Shown piece after piece: positions 59,136-64,000 of a stretch of DNA of 64,000 bases. The notes beneath the pieces were generated by a model, which saw only the letters and a program-made list of their open reading frames with translations, had not been told where the DNA came from and ran no database searches. The DNA lies in the NCBI RefSeq assembly GCF_022321485.1, contig NZ_JAKOGG010000002.1, positions 124,001 to 188,000 of the forward strand. Direction: 5' to 3'. Within the stretch, counting starts at the first letter, position 1. Each line of letters opens with the position of its first letter. The DNA is from Shewanella electrica (lineage in GTDB: Bacteria; Pseudomonadota; Gammaproteobacteria; Enterobacterales; Shewanellaceae). A program made the translations under genes and the position numbers.

Positions 59136-59396
59136 ATGATATGTAAAATTTGTGGCAAACCACTAAAACAAGCGCAATGGAAAAATAATAATACACTCAA
59201 ATCTTGTCCCCATTGTTCCCTAGAAAATGGCGAACAGCATGTATATTATGCCTACCCTGACCGTTTCGGCGAAACGCCTAAAAGAGCAACACCGAAACAC
59301 CCTGAAGGGCCACAAAGCCATTGCACTGAATGTCGCCCAAAACATCCTGCACCATCACCTCATGAAGGTGCTATTTACTGTGAAGAACTGAAATAA
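59136..59396 (+). CDS. Cassette gene 2a: zinc-ribbon protein
   Basis: An 86-residue protein starts at ATG 59136, five bases after AAGGAG. It has CKICGKP, CPHC and HCTEC pairs, plus histidines, which suggests one or two zinc-binding ribbons. PKRATPKHPEGPQSHC is a distinctive conserved-looking stretch. I do not know its function. It ends one base before the methyltransferase start, so the two are translated together; it may help the enzyme bind DNA or be an HNH-like partner. Confidence 0.75.
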   Translation: MICKICGKPLKQAQWKNNNTLKSCPHCSLENGEQHVYYAYPDRFGETPKRATPKHPEGPQSHCTECRPKHPAPSPHEGAIYCEELK

Positions 59397-59397
59397 A

Positions 59398-60060
59398 TTG
59401 CCTAAATTATCAACATTAGATGCGGTAGATTGGTTACGCAGTCTACCGGATCAAAGCGTAGACCTATTAATTACTGATCCTCCGTATGAATCATTAGAAA
59501 AACATCGAGCAATCGGTACGACAACAAGATTAAAGATCAGTAAATCATCAAGTAATGAATGGTTTACGATTTTTCCAAACTCTCGATTTGAAGAATTATT
59601 TGAACAAATTTATCGAGTTCTTAAAAAAAACAGCCATTTCTATTTGTTTTGCGACCAAGAAACCATGTTCGTCGTTAAACCAATAGCGGAACAAATGGGC
59701 TTTAAATTTTGGAAACCTATAATTTGGGATAAATGTGCTATTGGTATGGGTTATCACTACCGAGCAAAATATGAAATTATTCTCTTTTTTGAAAAAGGTA
59801 AGAGAAAACTTAAAAACTTATCAATACCTGACATCTTGAGTGAAAAAAGAATTATTCGTGGATATCCCACAGAGAAACCAACCGCTTTGATCGAGGTGTT
59901 AATTGAACAAAGCTCCAGCGAACACGACGTAGTAGCAGATCCATTTTTTGGTTCAGGCGCAACCATCATTGCTGCAAAAAATCTCAAACGCAATGCTATT
60001 GGTACAGACATATCTGGAGCCGCGCATGAACATATAGCTGCTCGGTTACAAAATACCTAA
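59398..60060 (+). CDS. Cassette gene 2b: orphan DNA methyltransferase (N6-adenine/N4-cytosine type)
   Basis: A 220-residue beta-class enzyme: the catalytic motif IV (LLITDPPYESL) comes first and the AdoMet-binding motif I (DPFFGSGATIIAAK, then RNAIGTDIS) lies near the C terminus. DPPY favours N6-adenine methylation. The start is TTG 59398, one base after the upstream stop, without its own strong Shine-Dalgarno sequence, so translation is coupled. The stop falls within the left core of attC site 2. No restriction gene is present in the cassette, so it is an orphan that may protect against host restriction or be a trap for incoming phage. Confidence 0.88.
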   Translation: MPKLSTLDAVDWLRSLPDQSVDLLITDPPYESLEKHRAIGTTTRLKISKSSSNEWFTIFPNSRFEELFEQIYRVLKKNSHFYLFCDQETMFVVKPIAEQMGFKFWKPIIWDKCAIGMGYHYRAKYEIILFFEKGKRKLKNLSIPDILSEKRIIRGYPTEKPTALIEVLIEQSSSEHDVVADPFFGSGATIIAAKNLKRNAIGTDISGAAHEHIAARLQNT

Positions 60061-60114
60061 CAAAAACTCGAAACTGGACGGCACTGCGTGCCGCCATTTA
60101 AGTAACAGTTAGGT
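60055..60114 (+). repeat. attC site 2
   Basis: The left core ACCTAAC and the right core GTTAGGT match the RYYYAAC and GTTRRRY consensus exactly and are inverse complements. The 60-bp site has an inner stem GGACGGCA / TGCCGCC. It is shorter than the other two sites. Confidence 0.85.
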
Positions 60115-60130
60115 ATACAAGGAATGTTCG

Positions 60131-60397
60131 GTGCCAATTTATGTCAAAGTAGATGGTTCAGATGAAAAAGTAGCTCAACTTGCAGAAGGTGGTTGGGAAT
60201 TACGATCTCAGATAGAAGCGCTAGAATCCTGGCTGCTCACAAATCCTCTCAATCTCGTACCAGCAAAGTACATAGCAGATCTTGGTTTTACTATAAGAGA
60301 GAATGCATGTGGCGGCGGGGCAATATTATCACCAGAAGCAATGTCTATAATGGGGCGCCTAGGTATCAAGCTGTATTTATCAGAGTACGGTGAGTAA
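60131..60397 (+). CDS. Cassette gene 3: small unknown protein, 88 aa
   Basis: The ORF starts with GTG 60131, seven bases after AAGGA. The soluble protein has a polar first half with WELRSQIEALESWL and a glycine-rich NACGGGAIL segment. It has no signal or membrane helix. I do not recognise the family. It lies wholly between attC sites 2 and 3, so it is a cassette gene. Confidence 0.7.
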   Translation: MPIYVKVDGSDEKVAQLAEGGWELRSQIEALESWLLTNPLNLVPAKYIADLGFTIRENACGGGAILSPEAMSIMGRLGIKLYLSEYGE

Positions 60398-60402
60398 TGA
60401 AT

Positions 60403-60502
60403 ACCTAACAAACCAAGTCAGCGTGACACTAACACGTAGGCTCTCGTCACTTCATTCCGTATTTTAGCCTACGTGTTATTGCCCCTGTTTGGGGCGTTAA
60501 TC
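60403..60502 (+). repeat. attC site 3
   Basis: The left core ACCTAAC is exact. The right side ends GGGGCGTTAATC, where the bases after GTT come from the chromosome and need not fit the consensus. An inner stem AACACGTAGGCT / AGCCTACGTGTT encloses a TCACTTCATTCC loop shared with site 1, so sites 1 and 3 have one origin. Confidence 0.83.
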
Positions 60503-60619
60503 CACAGAAATCTTTATTCGGCATCCACTCGATAATGCCAACAATCCACCATTTTTATCCATAACTCAGTTATGTCGAGTACGACAATTGGTAACGCCGT
60601 TATCGCGCGGTGCGAGAGC

Positions 60620-61624
60620 TTAAATTCCACTGCTCGCCAAGCGCTCTGCCATCGCATTAAGGCCATCAATGCCTTCAATATCGGTGGGTTGTAGCTGCAA
60701 TTTAAACCGCGGCAGTTTGCTAAAGCGTTGGTCGATATCGGCGAGGTGTTTTTGCTCCTGCACGCGGCGCTGCGCCAGAAACTCACCATCGGCATTATCG
60801 GGCAAAATCCGGTTAACCACTAAACCCGCTAACGGCAGCTTTTCATCGAGCAGCGTGTCAACGGCGCGGCTGGTTTCTAAAATCGGCAGTTTTTCGGGCG
60901 TGAGCACAAACAGCAGCGCGGTTTGCTGTTTATCTAACAAAATTTCCCGTGTGCGTTGCAGCAGCCGTTGTCTGGTCAGCAGCGTGTCGGCAATCGCCTT
61001 GTTGCGTGGGTCCATACCCGCGGTGGCGTGTTCGCTCGGGTCATCAAATGGATTGGTCACATCGCGGCCAGCTTTCGGCGTCAGATGCTCCAGCACCGCG
61101 CCGAGTTTTTCAGACTTTTCATTGGCCTTTAGTAACCCTTGAGTCCACGCTGCCATCGCCTCGGGCAAACTGAGCAAGCGCAAGGTGTGGCCGGTTGGTG
61201 CGGTATCAAAAATCACTAAATCGTATTGCTGTTGCGCCAGTTCAATGGTTTTGGCGATGCGTTCCAACAAGGCCGCTTCTTGCGCGCCTGGTGATTGGCG
61301 CGTTAGCCGCATCTGTCGTTCAATTTCGCCAAACATTTCGGGGCGGGTAAAGCGTTTGAGTTGGCTGGTGACTTGGGCGAGATGTTGCTCCACCTCGGCA
61401 TCGGGGTCGATCTCAAGCGCATCCAGATTCGGTGCCATGCGGGTGATATGGTTACCAATGTGACGCGCAAAGGCATCACTTAGGCTGTGAGCCGGGTCGG
61501 TGGAAACCAGTAGCACCTTACGGCCGCGATTGGCGGCCAGCAGTGCCAGTGAGCTAGACACCGTGGTTTTTCCGACACCGCCTTTACCACCTACCCAAAT
61601 AACGCGTTTTTCGGTCAGTAACAT
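60620..61624 (-). CDS. ArsA/Get3-like ATPase
   Basis: A 334-residue single-unit ATPase with the deviant Walker A KGGVGKTT (near 14-21), the switch DPAHSLSDAF and FDTAPTGHTLRLL. E. coli ArsA has two such halves, whereas this is one half, like Get3. No CxxC dimer motif or arsenite-binding cysteines are evident, so arsenic resistance is doubtful. It is the last gene of an operon with cstA and the cory-CC-star gene; the spacing to the latter is seven bases. A role in handling a membrane or tail-anchored client of that complex is inferred. Confidence 0.87.
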   Translation of the reverse strand: MLLTEKRVIWVGGKGGVGKTTVSSSLALLAANRGRKVLLVSTDPAHSLSDAFARHIGNHITRMAPNLDALEIDPDAEVEQHLAQVTSQLKRFTRPEMFGEIERQMRLTRQSPGAQEAALLERIAKTIELAQQQYDLVIFDTAPTGHTLRLLSLPEAMAAWTQGLLKANEKSEKLGAVLEHLTPKAGRDVTNPFDDPSEHATAGMDPRNKAIADTLLTRQRLLQRTREILLDKQQTALLFVLTPEKLPILETSRAVDTLLDEKLPLAGLVVNRILPDNADGEFLAQRRVQEQKHLADIDQRFSKLPRFKLQLQPTDIEGIDGLNAMAERLASSGI

Positions 61625-61631
61625 CTAGACC

Positions 61632-61907
61632 TCAACAACATTTAAATTGATCGAGCGGCGAGTGGGGCATGCCCATGCGCTTATGCCAATCATGGAATTT
61701 TTCTAACATGATGGGCTGCAATTCCAGCGTGTAATAGCTAGCGGGATTTGGCACGCCCATCATTTCCGAAAACACTAACAGCATGAAAAGATCGTCCTGC
61801 TCGCGCCGCGCCCGCGCTACTGCCGCTCGAAACGGCGCGTTGTAGGCTTCTTCAGCAAACTGGCTGGCATCGCGAAACAGGCGACGGATCTTCTCAAGCT
61901 TTATCAT
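61632..61907 (-). CDS. cory-CC-star protein
   Basis: A 91-residue small protein that ends in Cys-Cys right before the stop (LDQFKCC), the hallmark of the cory-CC-star family. I start at ATG 61907, which overlaps the cstA stop as TAATG and implies translational coupling; the longer frame from 61970 lies within cstA. The protein is helical and charged (KLEKIRRLFRDASQFAEEAYN) with a FMLLVFSEMMGVPNP core. The terminal Cys pair may bind metal or be modified. Its placement between CstA and the ArsA-like ATPase is, as I recall, conserved. Confidence 0.85.
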   Translation of the reverse strand: MIKLEKIRRLFRDASQFAEEAYNAPFRAAVARARREQDDLFMLLVFSEMMGVPNPASYYTLELQPIMLEKFHDWHKRMGMPHSPLDQFKCC

Positions 61908-63589
61908 TAGTTGCTCCCGGCATCGGCCGCTTTGCGCTCCTTGATGGTGCGCGTCAACGTCGCAACACATTCAAGGGTAATCACAATGGCCGCTATCAGC
62001 ACAATCAGGTCGAGGGTGAACAGAAACCAGTCTTCTTTGACGTAGAAACCTTTCAGCTGAATAATCAACCCCGCGATAGTCATCACCAGCAGGAACACCA
62101 ATGGTGCGAGGGTATAGATCATTGGTCGGCCCAGTTTCACCAACATCACGGTGATCACCAGCAAGGTTAAACCGCCCAATAATTGGTTGGTGGTGCCGAA
62201 CAATGGCCAAATCAACAAACCACCAGAACCATCACCACCGGCACCAAACGCCAGCAGTAAACAGCTGCCCACCGCGAGGAGAGTGGCGACTGAACCACGG
62301 CTCATCCACTTGATGTTATAAATGCTGCCCCATTCTTGGAAAATATAGCGTTGCAGACGCAGCCCTGTATCCATGGTAGTACCGGCAAACAACACCACCA
62401 TTACCGTCAGCAGTGTTTGCGCCATGGTTTCGTCGATACCAAGACCAGATTCCAGAATATTGGCCCCGCCGCGAATAAACGCGCCGACGCCGCCTTGACC
62501 AAAGGCGTGATAAACACTCTGCCAATCAGCTAATGTGGCAAAACCGGCAGTGGTGGCAATGATGGCGGCTAACGCCAGTGAACCTTCACCGATGGCACCA
62601 AAGTAACCCACAAAGCGCAGGTCGGGTTCTTTATCCAACTGTTTCGAGGTAGTACCTGATGCCACCAAACCGTGGAAACCGGAGATAGCGCCGCAAGCAA
62701 TCGTCACAAACAGCAGCGGCACAATCGATGGCGTGCCTGCTGGCACATCGGTATTAAACGCGGGGGCAACAATCTCTGGGCCAGAGATAATCACTGCACC
62801 GTACAATAAGCCCAAGCCGATAAACAGCTGAATACCATTGATGTAGTCGCGTGGTTGCAGCAGCATCCATACTGGTAACAAAGAGGCAATGGCTGCATAG
62901 ACAAACAGCAGGATAATCCACGTCTCGTTATTGGTGAGTACGCCAACGGTTTCTGGCAGCGAAATTGGCATCATCGGGCCAACGTAGATCATGCCGTAAA
63001 GCGCGATAACACCCACAATGGTGACCACTAACAGATTGATCAGTTTGCGATAAATCAGTTGGCCGACAATCAATGCCACCACAATTGCACCCCATACCGG
63101 AATGGTGGCGCTGGGGAAACTGATCAACTGCTTGGCGATTACCACCGCGAATACTGCGTTAACCATCAATAGCACTAAGAAGATCACAATCATAAAGATC
63201 GAACGCGCGCGGGCGCCGATGACGTCACCGGTCACCGCACCAATCGATTTGGCTTTGTTGCGGTTACTGGCCCAAATGGCGCCAGCATCATGCACACCAG
63301 CAAAGAAGATGGTGCCGAGTGTGACCCATAAGAAGGCGGGCACCCAGCCCCAAATTACCGCGATAGCCGGGCCGATAATTGGCGCCGCCCCAGCAACTGA
63401 GGTGAAGTGGTGGCCCCAGAGCACATATTTGTTGGTTGGCACATAATCGACACCATCGCTCATCGCATGCGAAGGGGTGACAAAGTTAGGGTCAACTTTA
63501 AAGATTTTTTGGCAGATAAATTTGGAATAAACGAAATAGCCTAAGGCCATGGCGCCTAATCCCATTAACATCAGCAAAATCGCGTTCAT
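61907..63589 (-). CDS. cstA: Carbon starvation protein CstA-family transporter
   Basis: A 560-residue polytopic membrane protein (about 15 segments) of the CstA family, which take up peptides or pyruvate in the inner membrane. Signatures are GHHFTSVAGAAPIIGPAIAVIWGWVPAF (as HFTSVAGAAPIIGPAIA) and FFAGVHDAGAIWASNR near the N terminus, and FHGLVASGTTSKQL in the middle. It is shorter than E. coli CstA or BtsT (about 700), lacking part of the C-terminal region. It is the first gene of a three-gene minus-strand operon with the cory-CC-star and ArsA-like genes. The substrate cannot be deduced. Confidence 0.9.
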   Translation of the reverse strand: MNAILLMLMGLGAMALGYFVYSKFICQKIFKVDPNFVTPSHAMSDGVDYVPTNKYVLWGHHFTSVAGAAPIIGPAIAVIWGWVPAFLWVTLGTIFFAGVHDAGAIWASNRNKAKSIGAVTGDVIGARARSIFMIVIFLVLLMVNAVFAVVIAKQLISFPSATIPVWGAIVVALIVGQLIYRKLINLLVVTIVGVIALYGMIYVGPMMPISLPETVGVLTNNETWIILLFVYAAIASLLPVWMLLQPRDYINGIQLFIGLGLLYGAVIISGPEIVAPAFNTDVPAGTPSIVPLLFVTIACGAISGFHGLVASGTTSKQLDKEPDLRFVGYFGAIGEGSLALAAIIATTAGFATLADWQSVYHAFGQGGVGAFIRGGANILESGLGIDETMAQTLLTVMVVLFAGTTMDTGLRLQRYIFQEWGSIYNIKWMSRGSVATLLAVGSCLLLAFGAGGDGSGGLLIWPLFGTTNQLLGGLTLLVITVMLVKLGRPMIYTLAPLVFLLVMTIAGLIIQLKGFYVKEDWFLFTLDLIVLIAAIVITLECVATLTRTIKERKAADAGSN

Positions 63590-63831
63590 CGGTGATTACC
63601 TCTTAGCGTAAAGCATGGTTATTTTCATGATGTTAACGAATAGAGGTAGTTGGCTAGAATCCGACCAAGGTCGAACAGTGGCTATTTAGCTAACATATTG
63701 ATCTCCAAGATAGAGTCTAAATTAATTAGCTTTTGCTTAATGTTAATGGAAAAGTTACAAGTTTGTGCGTTAATAGACTTGTTAGCTGTAAGGACTATTG
63801 GCGACTTATTACATACTTATGCGGAAATATA

Positions 63832-63859
63832 GCCGCCATTGTTGGGCAAGAATGGCGGC
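63832..63859 (-). terminator. Hairpin, probable terminator of the DUF2797 gene
   Basis: A perfect 9-bp stem (GCCGCCATT / AATGGCGGC, loop GTTGGGCAAG) lies 12 bases after the minus-strand stop. The T-run is weak. Confidence 0.55.
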
Positions 63860-63870
63860 ATCTCGTGAGA

Positions 63871-64000
63871 TTAGTGGCTTACTTCAACTTCATAGCTAGT
63901 AAACTTACGAATATTAATCACGCCAGTATCAAAGATCAGATATTGGCCTTTTAACCCGAGTAGGGTGCCGCTGACGACGACATCCTTATCAAAATTATGC
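63871..64000 (-). CDS. DUF2797-like protein, C-terminal fragment
   Basis: The frame is open to the window edge and ends at 63871. Its last residues include SGTLLGLKGQYLIFDTG and VINIRKFTSYEVEV, which match the C-terminal end of the DUF2797 family as I remember it. The function is unknown. Only about 42 residues are visible. Confidence 0.7.
   Translation of the reverse strand, partial: HNFDKDVVVSGTLLGLKGQYLIFDTGVINIRKFTSYEVEVSH

Larger units (their letters stand above)
58585..60502 (+). mobile_element. Integron cassette array without integrase (CALIN), three cassettes
   Basis: Three attC sites at 58981-59096, 60055-60114 and 60403-60502 end three short same-direction cassettes. The genes are tightly packed, and two stop codons lie inside the attC left core. 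Composition is lower in GC than the flanking heme receptor and arsA genes. No integron integrase or attI is visible in the window. Such clusters (CALINs) are known in gammaproteobacteria and can be mobilised by integrases elsewhere in the cell. Confidence 0.8.

Noticed and set aside
60620-61624. Arsenic resistance operon
   Set aside because: The ATPase is a single ArsA/Get3 unit without the arsenite-binding cysteines, and no arsB, arsC or arsR is adjacent.
63650-63954. Two short plus-strand ORFs at the right end
   Set aside because: They are AT-rich, overlap each other and the minus-strand DUF2797-like gene, and lack ribosome-binding sites.

Overview
The window is gammaproteobacterial chromosome, most likely Shewanella or a close relative in the Alteromonadales. 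This is an inference from PurL, MetA, YbiT, TadA and MltF protein similarity, from the cydA-cydB-cydX operon, and from a seven-gene valine/isoleucine degradation operon laid out as I remember it from Shewanella. Most of the sequence is GC-moderate housekeeping DNA. Three AT-richer stretches look acquired.

Region 1 (1-5.6 kb): the 3' end of guaA is followed by a small decayed integrative element. It is bounded by an exact 15-bp direct repeat, one copy over the guaA stop codon (734-748) and one at 5591-5605. Inside are a broken P4-type integrase, a small ORF, a GIY-YIG/HTH protein, and an overlapping DUF6088-like regulator plus Fic gene pair that looks like a toxin-antitoxin module. Region 2 (5.6-15.0 kb): a divergent XRE regulator and DHA2 drug exporter, a DUF3617 protein, a response regulator with an HD-GYP domain converging on a PAS histidine kinase, two heptanucleotide repeat arrays, and a Fur-box-preceded TonB siderophore receptor.

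Region 3 (15.0-19.7 kb) holds the most interesting gene. It is a solitary 1437-residue P-loop NTPase of NACHT/STAND style with a long central region and a C-terminal PD-(D/E)XK-like nuclease motif, a plausible single-gene antiphage protein. Region 4 (19.7-34.6 kb): DUF1415, tadA, mltF, purL, cydABX, ompW, an SDR that lacks its catalytic tyrosine, and metA. FNR-like and MetJ-like sites are visible.

Region 5 (34.7-42.3 kb) is the valine/isoleucine catabolic operon: thiolase, mmsA, acyl-CoA dehydrogenase, enoyl-CoA hydratase, 3-hydroxyisobutyryl-CoA hydrolase, mmsB and an SDR. A perfect inverted repeat in the promoter resembles a LiuR operator. Region 6 (42.4-58.3 kb): an S9 peptidase, cueR with a CueR-type promoter driving a CopA that carries four metal-binding domains, ybiT, a diguanylate cyclase, an arylsulfate sulfotransferase, a DKNYY protein and a heme-type TonB receptor with a strong Fur box.

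Region 7 (58.6-60.5 kb) is a three-cassette integron array with three attC sites and no integrase in view. It encodes a membrane protein, a zinc-ribbon protein plus orphan DNA methyltransferase, and a small unknown protein. Region 8 (60.6-64 kb): an ArsA-like ATPase, a cory-CC-star protein and CstA in one operon, then the 3' end of a DUF2797-like gene.
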